From NCBI RefSeq assembly GCF_000188695.1, contig NW_004754930.1, forward strand, positions 1,134,937 through 1,164,518: a DNA stretch of 29,582 nt, given 5' to 3'. The stretch comes from Salpingoeca rosetta (lineage: Eukaryota > Opisthokonta > Choanoflagellata > Craspedida > Salpingoecidae). This document shows, piece by piece, positions 1 through 20,577 of this stretch. How positions within the stretch are numbered: position 1 is the first letter of the stretch; each line of letters starts with the position of its first letter. A program made the translations under genes and the position numbers. The notes under the pieces were generated by a model that was not told the origin of the DNA, searched no databases, and worked only from the letters and a program-made list of their open reading frames with translations.

Positions 1-6
1 TGACAG

Positions 7-6298
<6,292 letters not shown>

Positions 6299-6588
6299 CA
6301 TGACTGACATGACATGATGTATTCAGCCACGACCACACATTCGGTTCACGTAGGAATAGTTGTACCGCTTGTTCTGTGCCGTTGAGTTTGTAGGATCTTT
6401 TCAGTTACACCAAGCACCCCACTCCCCACTTCTCTATCCCTGCCCACTCCCTGTACCCCGCCCTTCTGGTGCAAAACAGCGTAAACAAAAGTGACAGCGT
6501 AGCCCAGCACTTCAACACACAATCAAACTCCCAGAACCAACCCATCTGCTCCGTCCTCTCACTCTCTCACAACACACAATTCACGCAA
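6299..6588. other. Convergent intergenic spacer, HPS3-like / TIPIN-like
   Basis: 290 bp between two stop codons on opposite strands. It opens with a short TGACATGACTGACATGACATG run. I see no AATAAA on either strand and no gene; it must hold both 3' UTRs or their overlap. Confidence 0.7.
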
Positions 6589-9001
6589 TCAAGCCTCACC
6601 TCGGTAAGTGGCAGGGCCACCGTTCCCTGCTGCGCCATCTTCATGAGGTAGTTTCTTGGCGCTGTGGTGGTCGTTGGCGCTGTTGTTGGCATCAGCAACT
6701 GCACCCGCGTCAGCAGTCGGCTCGTTTTCCGCATTTGTCTCTCCATCACCATCTGTGTTGTTGTTGTTGTTGTTGTCCTTCGCTCCTTCTTCATCCCCAC
6801 CGGTATCCATCATCGTGTTCGTGGTGTCTGCCTCCTCTGTGTGCTGCTGCTTCGTTGTCCCCGCCACCACTTCCTCACGAGCCTCCGACTCTTCGCCAGC
6901 CTGCGTCTCTTGCTGCGGTCCGTGGACATCATCAGCATCAGCAGCATCGTCATGACGGGCTGTGCGCTGCGGCACGGTCGTCGCGTTGATGTCGGCATCA
7001 GACACATCAGCTGCATCAACGTCGTGGTCATTGGTGTTTGAGGGATCGTCGCTGCTGACACCGGCAGCATCAGCACTGTCATCGCTGTTGGTGTTGGTGT
7101 TGGTGTTGGTGTTTCCGTCACCGTCAGTTGTAACTTTATGCCCTGAATGAACACGCCGTTGCTCCCGTTGCTCCCGTTGCTCCTCACCATCATTGTCATC
7201 ATCGCTGGTCGCGCTCGTCGCTGCAACGACTGCTGCTGATGTTTCCTGCTCCGTGTGCTCCGCCCACACGTCGTCATGACCACCATCACCATCACGAGCC
7301 TCGTCGTCATCATCGACAGCACCCCGCAGCGCATACCGTGTGCTGCGGCGTGCTCGTTGTCGTCGTCGCTGTCTCGACTCCCGCGATTTCCGTCGCTTGC
7401 GTGGCAGCTCACCATCACCATTGTCATCACCAGTGCCACCATCATCACGCCCAGCAAGGCCAGCGTCGTGACCATCACCAGTGCCGCCACCGCTATCTTG
7501 AGTGTGCGAGTTGTGCTGTTCGTCTGTGCCCCTCTCTTCATCGCGGACCGCCTGACTCAGCCGCAGATCAGTCAGATACGTCTGTTGTCGCAAAGCAGAG
7601 CACAGGCATGAAACGGCAGAGCAGCAATGTGAGTCGACCGACGTGTGCGAGTCTGTGAGTGTGTGTGTGTGCGTGAGAGAGTGTATGTGTGAGTGAGTGA
7701 GTGTGTGTTTGTGTATGTGTGAGTGAGTGTGAGTGTGTGTGTGTGTGATGTTTGCGTACCCTGACGGCTGCCTTGTGGCCAAGCCTTTCGATGGTGTCCA
7801 CGACGTTTGACAGTGACATCTTCGGCATGAGCTGGTCCATCCACGCGTCATAGTGGTCCATCAGCAGCCGCAGGTTTCGCGTCTACACCAAAGGAGGGGG
7901 CGCAGCAGTGCAAGGTCGATGAGCATCGCAGCAGCGTTGCAAAGACAGTGAACGGCACTGCTGCCGAACAGACATTGGTGACGCAGGCGACGCAGGCGAC
8001 GCAAGCACAGCACAGGCGAATCGGCAAATTGACAAAGGGGGTGTGCGTGTGCCTGTGTGCGTGTGCAAACAAGTATCGTACAACCGGTTATTGGCCGCCA
8101 CCGTACCTCCATGCCGGGCTTGTTTGAGAAGCGAACGTGCTTGCTGAAGGTCTTGAGCATGTATGGTACGCCGTTTTCGGGGTTCAGCAGCCTGTTTCGA
8201 CGTGGAGAACAGCCATGGGTGGTGGTAAGCATAGGCATGAGACGAATGGCGTCAAGAGTTTGGGGAACGCAGTACGCACGATGATGTAACCGCTGCCATG
8301 CGTTGCAGAGTACCATTGACAGCATTTGGCGTGCTGGCGAGCACAACGAGCGCAGCAGAGTATGTGCAAGCGAAAGGCGGCGTTGTGCAACACACCGCTC
8401 AACGTCCAAAGACATGCGTTTGGAGCCAGCCTTCTTTGTCTTGGTTGGGGTTTCATCCTCTTGCGTGGCTTCTGGTGCTTGCGACACGTTCGCCTGAGAG
8501 CCACCACCGTGGCCTTCATCATCTGTATGATCTGCAAAATGTGGAGGTAGGGGTGGAGAACGTGTTTAAGTAGAGAGTAGCACGCAGGGATTGGACCGGG
8601 AGAGAAGCACACCACAAGCAATCGCACGTGCGCTGTGTGTGTGTGTGTGCCCCTCCGTCTCCCTTTGCTGCTCAGTGTTTCCTCCCCCTCTCCGCTCATT
8701 CCTTCTCACACTCACAAACATGCATTGGCTCACCTCTTTCGTCGTCCTCGACGTGGTTGACGCCTGTGGAGGTGTTGGGGGCGGAGGAGGGCGCGCGTGT
8801 GCTTGATCCAAAGGCCTGGTCCAGGTTTCCGCCTTGCTCGATTGACTCCATGGCTCGCGCAAGCAGGTCGTCATCATCCGCTTCGCCGCCGTGCTGATCG
8901 TGCTGGGGCTGGTCCAGGTCATCGTCGAAGAAGAAGTCTGTCACATCATCTGGGTCGTGGAAGTTTCCCAGTTCATTCTCAGGCACACCAGTGGACGCCA
9001 T
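6589..9001 (-). CDS. TIPIN: TIPIN / Swi3 / Csm3-family replication fork protection protein
   Basis: Minus-strand exons 9001-8734, 8531-8396, 8191-8107, 7882-7760 and 7581-6589; GT-AG throughout, phases close, 534 residues. The start is the ATG at 9001 (MASTGVPENELG); no in-frame upstream alternative was needed. Residues about 130-215, across exons 2-5, form the Swi3 domain: MSLDVERLLNPENGVPYML, then KTFSKHVRFSNK, NLRLLMDHYDAWMDQLMPK, VVDTIERLGHKAAVRTYL. This matches TIPIN, where the domain binds TIMELESS to form the fork protection complex needed for fork stability and S-phase checkpoint signalling in the nucleus. Known animal TIPINs are about 300 residues; this one has a long C-terminal exon (residues 205-534) with a basic KRRKSRESRQRRR patch (NLS-like) and a very acidic, D/E/T/N-rich low-complexity tail. 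The N-terminus is also acidic (DVTDFFFDDDLDQ). The family call is strong; function of the tail is unknown. Confidence 0.88.
7651..7749. repeat. TG/GAGTGA simple repeat in TIPIN intron 4
   Basis: TG dinucleotides with GAGTGAGTGAG units, occupying most of the intron 7582-7759. In the transcript sense (minus strand) it reads CA/CTCA. Confidence 0.9.
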
Positions 9002-9219
9002 ACTGTGTGCGTTGTGTGTGTGTGTGTGTTGCTGTGTGTGTGAGTGTCTGGTGTGTGTGTGTGCGTGTGTGGCGTGTGTGTGTGTGTGTGTGTGTCCCTG
9101 TGCGTGTGTGTGTGTGTGCCTGTGTGTGCCTGTGTGCGTGCGTGTGTGTGTGTGTGTGGGGGGGGGTGGTGGTGTGTGTGTGTGTGTGTGTGCGTGTGTA
9201 TGTGTGTGTGTATGTGTGT

Positions 9220-9261
<42 letters not shown>

Positions 9262-9335
9262 CCGCTCCTTCTCTTGTTCAAGCGTTTGGCGCCAAATGAG
9301 AATGCATTTCTTGCTGTCGTGTTTAGTCAATCAAG
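9002..9335. promoter_or_regulatory. Divergent intergenic region (TIPIN-like / beta-lactamase-like) filled by a TG repeat
   Basis: Only 334 bp separate the two start codons on opposite strands, so it must hold both 5' UTRs and presumably a shared promoter. Positions 9010-9260 are alternating TG with a G9 run at 9158-9166 followed by TGGTGG. Non-repeat sequence is limited to about 9261-9335. No TATA box was seen. The promoter role is inferred from position. Confidence 0.6.
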
Positions 9336-11928
<2,593 letters not shown>

Positions 11929-12572
11929 CTGTGCAGTCACATCACCGCCGAGCGAGCGAGCCCATGACGTGCGACAATACCACTCTTGGCACACCGAGAA
12001 TGTGGGCGTGGCTGTGCAGTTCGGTGAGGGCTGAGTTTGGAATGTTGTGTGGATGATGGATCGTTGACGACGCTGCAGCTGCTTCACCGTGTCGTGGGTG
12101 CTGTTTGCTCCACCAGTCAATGTTACTCTTGATTCATCAATTGCCGAGAGTTTGAGGCAGCACACGTGCGCAGGGCACGTGTTTGGTTCATTCGCATAAA
12201 CTATGAGAACATTCAAATCAAGCCAGCAAGTCACAGCAAGCAAACACCGCAACAGAACAACGTGGCCAGTCAACACCATTCACTTCAGCAACTCAAGCCC
12301 ACGCTTGCATGCAGATCGACGAAACGGAACACCACCAATGCCGGTACATACATGTGGTTTGCATACAAGCATGTGGACATAAACCAGGCTACAGGATCAA
12401 GGGAAAGGGGTAAAGAAAAGACATTCAGCGCAGGCGAGACAGAACACGCAGAGTAATCTCGACAATGGTACTTGTGGGCGTGGGCAAGAGCAGTGTCGAA
12501 AAAACCGAAAGAATAACAGAGCCGGCAATTGACCGACAGTAAAGCATGGAAACGCCAACGCAGACCCCGCGT
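11929..12572. other. Convergent intergenic spacer, beta-lactamase-like / TBC1D31
   Basis: 644 bp between opposing stop codons, unusually free of microsatellites for this window. Short A-rich stretches are present; no gene, RNA gene or clear poly(A) signal was recognised. Confidence 0.65.
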
Positions 12573-15500
12573 TCATGACGAATTGTGGGCTGCCGACATT
12601 TTGTCCGACATCTCCTTGCGCTGATGCTCCAACACCTGCACGAGGACGGCACAGTCAGTCGTTCACATTCGTGAAAGGCAAAACCAAAAAAACAAACACA
12701 GCAAAACAAAGAAGCACACACACAAGTGCAGCAAAACCACAATCATGACCAGACAAGCACAATGACGCGCACATCCATATACACATACACATAAGCATAC
12801 ATACACATGCAATCACAGGCATGTATGTCATTGCCTCCGTCTAACCTTTCCGCGCGCAGCCCTGACGCGATTCAGGGGCGTCTCAAACACTTGGTCCGAC
12901 ACATGCCGCTGTGAACAGCACCAGTGAAAGTGGTGGCAGCAGTGAGTGTGGTCAACAGGTACACGAGTGTTGAGAATAATGCAAGCAGCAGCAGACAGAG
13001 CAAGCAAATTTCTTGTGTGAGCGGCCGCAAACAGGCCACATTGAGACATGCCAGATGCAACCCCCTTCTCTCCTCTCACCCGTGGTCGATAAGGCGTGTC
13101 ATCACCATCACCATCGTCGTCGTCGTCGTCGTTGTCGTTGGTATGGTGGCCACGCGCAGTCGGCTGCACACGGCGGGCGCCGTCGCGTGCTCTCTGATGA
13201 TGGCGGTGGCTTCGCTCGCTCCTGCTGTGGGGCGGCTCAATGCCGTGCGATGATGGCGCGTGTGTCGATGCATCGTCATCATGCACGGACGAGGCGCTCA
13301 TGTTGTCCTGCCACGCCGTTCGCAACTTGGCCAGCTCCAGTGGCGTGTACTCATCTTCATAGCCAGGCTGCACCGCGCGGTGTCCACTTTCGTGACTTCG
13401 AGCGTGCCGCCGATCACGCCGTGTTGTTGACGATGGTGGCGAGGAAGGGGCATTTCGTTGCCGCGAGTACTTGCGTCGGAGTTTACTCTGAGCTCAGCCA
13501 AAGCAGCAGGCAAGTAAGATGAGTGTCATGACGAGGTAAAGTAACAAGAACGACCTGGATGCAGAAGCAAGCTGCACCTGCATGGGCTTCGAGTAAGTAC
13601 GTGTGCACTTGTTTGTTTGCAGGAGCATTGGTGCTTGCACACCACCAACAGCAGCAGCCGTCAACAATCCTACCTGGACAGACTCTGCTGGGTGCTCCGG
13701 TGTTCGGCCGTGACTGCGGTTCAGGGCACGAGCAACAGCAGCCTCATCTTCCATCCGCTACAGCGGACACGCGCGGGGTTGTTGGCGTTGATGTCGATCA
13801 TGAGCGCACCGGAGAGTGGATGGTTGTGGTCGCAGCGATGAGTGTGTCAGGCAGCGTACGCATCACACATGCACACGAAAACGCGAAAAGTACAAACCAT
13901 TGCACTCAAACAAGCAAACACACACACACAACTGCATGCACATGCACGACAGACCTTTGTCTCCATATCTCTGAGGCGGTGGCGACGTGTGAGAAACTCT
14001 CGCCGGCTCTGCTCATACACCTGGATTCATGCGTGCACAGCCACATCCACAAAAGAAACATAGACAGAGGTGTGACATGACAACAGCATCACCTGGATGA
14101 CTATCAACGCCTGTGCATTGGTGGTACAGGTGCAAACCGCATGTTGCAAACATCTACGAGGTAACAATCAATGACAACGGCTGTTGTTCTCAAATGAGAA
14201 CATGATATGATGTCAGATCTGAGCATTGTTGCACCTTTTGGTGTCGAAGGCGTTGGTCCCGCTTCAACTTCTCCAGCTCTCGCTTCTCTGCGTCAAGGCG
14301 TGCAAGGTCTTCCTGCAGCCTGAGCATGATGCAGTTCACAAAAGCGTCAGCACGACGCAGCCAACTTTCACAGCACACACATGCACACACAAACCCAGTT
14401 GCACATAGACACAAACGCGTGCACGTGAAGGTACAGTTGTTCTCTTGCCCCATTCACAGAAACTTGCAGGAAAACCAGTGCATGTGCGTGTGAGTGCGCG
14501 TGTGTGCATGGCTACGTGTGCGACTCTTGTTGACGTACTGGGATCTGCGGCTTGCTTCAGCGTCAAGCAGCATCTGCTCCTGTCGTTTCCATGCCTCCTC
14601 CTCCGCAGTGAGAGCCCGAATTTCGCGCTCGCTCGTCTGCAGCAGCGCCCGTTCGCGCAGCAGCGTCGCTTCCTCCTCCCGGATTTTCTCTCTCTCGCGA
14701 ACCTGTCGTGCGTGCGATTGCGCAAATGTGCAAGTATGAGCATAAAAGTGTGCGTGTGTTGTGTGCGAGTGTGTGTGTTGTGTGTGAGCATTCATGGGCG
14801 TGGGTGCCTGCTTGTGTGAAAGTGGAAGGCACGCGGTTGAGTTACTACCTTGCCAACACGTCAGCATGCACGTTGATGCTCACTCATCCACCGTCGCACA
14901 TGAACACATTACCTGGTAGTCGACAACAAACTCTGGATATTCGTTGAAGACTGGGTAGGTGCCTGGCGTCAGTGGCTTAAAGTCCTGCGTGCGATGACGG
15001 CGAACAACACACACACATACACACACGCATGTACGCACACACACACACACATACACACACACACACACACACACGCATGCACACACGCACACGCACGCAC
15101 AACAGCAGCGGCGGCGTAAGTACAGCGCAGAGACGGTTTGGAAGGTGTGCTTGCATGATGTTTTCCATTACGTTGGTTACTCACGCACATCAACTTGTTT
15201 GTGTTGAGGTTGCGAGCTCAGACAGCTTTCAAGTGTGGAAAAACGCACGTGCATGAGGTTGTAGGTGTCTACGTCTTCTGTTGTGATGCTTGCGAGCTCG
15301 TACGCCAGCTTGACCACTTCGTCGGCGTCCACTGGGTTTGGTTTGCTGAGGTAGAATGATACGTCCTCCTGCGTCGCACACGTGAGAAGTGCAGCCTGTT
15401 TGGTATGTCCGTGCGTGTGTTGGGCAAAGCAAGAATGAGTGTCTATCGTGCACATGATATGCGCATTCTAACACACACACACACAACACTCAAACACACA

Positions 15501-16023
15501 CACACGCACAAACACACACAAACACGCGCGCGCGCAAACGCAGCACAACACACACATGCACACACACACTCACACACGGCACTTTGGCTTTGAGAGCTGT
15601 CAGAGAACCAGTCACACGAGGATGCAACGTGTATATTGGCCATCATTCTGTCACGCTCGCCTTTCCTTACCCTTGATGCCTTCAAGTATGCAAGCGCAAT
15701 GTACATGATGAAGCCGGGATGGTTGGACACGACGTTGTCCCACACGCGCAGCCACTCTGGTTCGGCAAACACGTCAGAGAACATGGTTTGGAGGAGGGGC
15801 CAGCCATAACCCTGCGCTGTCATGCCGAGCTCAACAAAGTGCTGCAACACCTCCACATCGTGCTCGGCCAGCAAGTTCTCCAACATGTTCAGCACCTGCG
15901 CGCAGAGAGGGAAACAGAAGAAGAGTGCGTTGAACACACAAAAGTGCATATGAGACGGCAAAACAATTCAAGCAGAGAACCATGCATGTCACAAGGTCAT
16001 GTTGGACGCTAAACACACACACA

Positions 16024-16061
<38 letters not shown>

Positions 16062-16444
16062 GCCAACAGCCAGACACACACTCTCAATCGCGCTCTCAAA
16101 GTTTGCGTGAAGTGAAATAAACGCTTACACTGAGTGGAGGATTTGGGAAGAATTCAAACCAGAGTTGGCACCAGTTTGTCAACACGGTGGCGCAGACTTC
16201 AAACGCTTCCAGCTGATGAAAGGGTTGCGGCGACAAGCCAACAATGAGCACCAGGCAGGGCACACGATGTGAGCACTTGATGAACCTAAGGTCAAAGTGT
16301 ATCTCCCTCTCATCTATCTACACACACCCACACACACACACCTAAACACACCCACACACACACCTAAACACACCCACACACACCCACACCCACACCCACA
16401 CCCACACCCACACCCACATACACCCACCCACACCCACCCACACC

Positions 16445-16536
<92 letters not shown>

Positions 16537-17774
16537 ACAACTGACAGGGTTGTTTTGGAACATGCGGACAAAGGGGAAGACGGTCCCGGCCAGATATGGC
16601 AGCTCTCCAAAGATTGGCGCCCAGTGCGCAAGACACGACATGGTTCTGTGTGCGGCGTGACAGCGTTGAGTCGTGGGAAGGGTACGGGTGAGCGATGCGA
16701 CAGGGAAAATAACAATCAATAGGGATAGGGCGCAAAGACCCGCCGTCGTGTGAGCTTACCTGCACACACAGGCACAAACAGACACAGACATACACACACA
16801 CACACGCATGTGCAGACGCACAGGCGCACCTTTGGAGAATGCGTTGGAGTTTGCGGCTGCGCAGCGGGTAGTGTTCTTGGAGGCGAGCAAACGCTGGGTG
16901 TGTGCCGAGGGAGTTGAGGGCGTTGTAGGCCAGCACGTTGTTGGGAAGGTTGAGCACACGCTTCCAAATGTACTTGCGATACTTTGTCGGGTATTCACCA
17001 AATCCAAGCAGCACTCGCCTCAGCTTGAGAAAGTTGATTGCAGGCCGCTGATGCCGTTGTGGTGTGGTGTGGTGTGGTGTGATGTGGTATGGTGTTGTGT
17101 GGTGTGTGAACACGTGTGTGTGTGCTGTGATGAGCGTGCATGAACGTGTGTATGTGTAAACGTGTGCTCGTGTGTGCCACAAGTACGAGTTGTGATGTCG
17201 TTTAGCACAAGAAAACAATGCTTACATCCATTGCATCGTGGAGGATGGGTACGCCCTCGCGTGGAAGCGACTGTAAATATCGCTCCAAATGTTCCGCTGA
17301 GGCGCTCTCCTGTGAGCAGCAACCACACGCATCCACACCCAGAATTCGTGGTGAGATCACCCAAGGAGATTACAGATGTGGCAACAAACACATAATATGG
17401 ATGTGCAATGGGGAGTTGCGTTCAATCACGAGTACGCGACGGTCGGCGGCACATACCTGCTGGTGTGCTTGCGGGCCAGAGCGTCTGTGATACAAACACA
17501 ACAACCAAGCAATCCCATTCAGTGGGTGAGTCAAGCCAGAACGACAAGCGCCCTATCGCATCACACGCACATGTTCAAGCGAGATCGCCATTCAGCTTGG
17601 CAATGGCACAGCCAACCAACCAACCAAGAAGCAAGCAAGCAAACAAACAAACAAACAAACAAACAAACAAACAAACAAACAAACAAACAAACAAACAAAC
17701 AAACAAACAAACAAACAAACAAACAAACAAACAAACAAACAAACAAACAAACAAACAAACAAACAAACAAACAA

Positions 17775-17838
<64 letters not shown>

Positions 17839-18719
17839 ACACGCACGCACGCACGTTTGCCGCCGGTCGGTGTGCCTGCTTCTGATTGATGCCGCTGATC
17901 GCGTGAGATGCGACGACGAAGCGCCCGAGACACTCGTTCCTGTTGTTGTGGTGGCACGACCGACGCTCGTGCCGCCTGTTGTCGAGGATGGTGCTGTGCG
18001 GCGGTGGCTCCGGAATCCGCTAGCCCGCTGCTTGTGCGGTTTCTTGCGCTTTGTCTTTGATTTGGCCTTGCTGCGTGCCACCTTTGCCGTGTGTCTCAGC
18101 AGCTGCACGAGGTCATACAGGCCAAGCTCGCCCGTCGCACGAACCAGAGCGAGATACCTGCATGTTTGCAATACCGTCATACACACGCACACACGCGAAA
18201 TGGGGCAATACGTGAGTGAGGGCCCAATAGGGGTGAGGTTGCGGCATGTCATACAATCGTGACGTGTTGGAAAACCAACAAATTGTGCAGCCGATGATTC
18301 AAGCCATTGGTCCAGTCGATTTTGTAAACCCCACCATTCAACTTGTTGCCAAACACACACGCACACTCCATCCACAGGGCACGCCATCCTGTCACCTTGC
18401 GTTTGGGTCGATGGAGAAGTTATCGCAGAAGGGAAACTCTTGCGGGCCAACGGATGACAGGATTTGCGCAGAGTTGACATCAAGGAAGCGAATGACGCCA
18501 TCGTGACCCAGAACACCGCACATCTGCACAACACAGCAAATAGCAGCAAGCGGTCAGCGAAGCAAGTGGTCTTCACAGGCACCCCATAGATGAGACCAAC
18601 ATGTCCACGCGGCTTGTGCAGATGGTCGGTAACGAATCAGACAGCTGAACGCAACGTGTTCGAGCATACAAACATTGCAAAGAACACCAAACACTTGTTC
18701 ACTCACTCACACTCACACT

Positions 18720-18756
<37 letters not shown>

Positions 18757-19410
18757 ACACGCACTCACGCACACTCACACACGCACTCACGCACACACAC
18801 ACACACGCACTCACGCACACACACACACACGCACACACACACACGCACACGCACAATTACAATCATCTCCCTCACATACACACACGTAGCACGTACGAGC
18901 AATTTCGTGTCGGCGGCGCCAGCCCAGAGGAAGTGGATGGTCTGTGCACCTCTTGACGATTCCGGGAGCTCAATGGCTTTCACAAGCGACTCTGTCGGTA
19001 TGTTGTACAGGAACACACACCTGCGGTGTTTGGGTTGGCGTGGATGGCGTGAGCTGCATGTGCAGATGGAGTTGCGTATGTGCGCTTGTGACGATTTGAT
19101 GAACCTGGGCGTGCTTGTGCATGAGTGGTATTTCACAGACAACATGCGGCACCACTTGGTTTCCTTTCAAGTCTTACCTGCACTTTCCACCGGCAAGCAA
19201 GTGCTTGCTGTCCCGCGACACGGCAAAGCAGCGAAGTGCAAGCCGTCCTGCAACGTCGTGAGGGTGAGGTTGGAAGCGATGATGATTGCGGTGGCCATCG
19301 AGATTGTGAACAACGTGCAGGGTGTATCGAGAGACCCAACATGCTCACACAATATCATGTGTAGACAGGCACGCGTGCGCGTGACTCATGCACACGCTCA
19401 AACACGCACA

Positions 19411-19474
<64 letters not shown>

Positions 19475-20234
19475 TACAAAATCACACACAATCACACACG
19501 CGCGCACCTTCTGTGGTCGGAATGGGCAACCGCGCCTCAAACTGGAGGTTGACGGCTGACCAGAGCATGATTGTGTCGTCCTTGAATGCCGTCACGAGGA
19601 ATGACCCAGATGGTGTGAACAGCACCTGCTCAGTTGGTCGCCAATGCGCCAGGCAGCAATTGAGTGAGGGAGTGTGTGTGTGTGTGTACGAGTGTGTGTG
19701 TTTTGTGTGTGTGTGTGTGTGTACAAGTGTGTGTGAGTGTGTTTTGTGTGTGTGTGTGTGAGTGAGTGAGTGAGTGTCTGCGCTACAACACAAACACACA
19801 CACACACACACAAATGACCAAACGATACAGTACTGTACTGGTCCTGACCCCTTTCGACTCAACACCTCCCGACACGCGTTTCCATTCATTGCAACCAACC
19901 TCTTGCACGCCGACGTTCTCTGCGCCGTTGAGGTTTCGCAAGTGTTGCAGAGGGTTGAGCTGAAACAACAGCGCCTCGTTGGCTAAAGCAGGAGTGGGAA
20001 CGGTGATCCCACAGCACGTGCAAGCCGGTGTTGTGGTGTTGAAGAGACCGTGAGCCGCGTGTGACAACAAGGCAGGCGGTGGGTCGAGGAAGCACAGAAA
20101 TGAATGTTGGTATGCACTGCATGCATGGTGCAGCGGGAAGGCAAGTCGTTCGTTCGACCACCACAACAACAACAACAACAACAACAACTTAAACAACAAC
20201 TTAAACAACAACTTAAACAACAACAACAACAACT

Positions 20235-20268
<34 letters not shown>

Positions 20269-20282
20269 CTTAAACAACAACT

Positions 20283-20334
<52 letters not shown>

Positions 20335-20401
20335 CTTAAACAACAACTTAAACAACAACAACAGCAACAACAACTTAAACAACAACAACAACAACAACAA
20401 T

Positions 20402-20451
<50 letters not shown>

Positions 20452-20453
20452 CT

Positions 20454-20496
<43 letters not shown>

Positions 20497-20522
20497 CTTA
20501 AACAACAACTTAAACAACAACT

Positions 20523-20577
<55 letters not shown>

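Noticed and set aside
14093..14112. Possible 18-nt TBC1D31 exon (acceptor CACAG, donor GTGATG)
   Set aside because: It would keep frame but adds only six hydrophobic residues in a coiled-coil region; no support beyond the splice-site dinucleotides.
17627..17837. CRISPR-like array
   Set aside because: The period is four bases with no spacers; it is a microsatellite in a eukaryotic intron.
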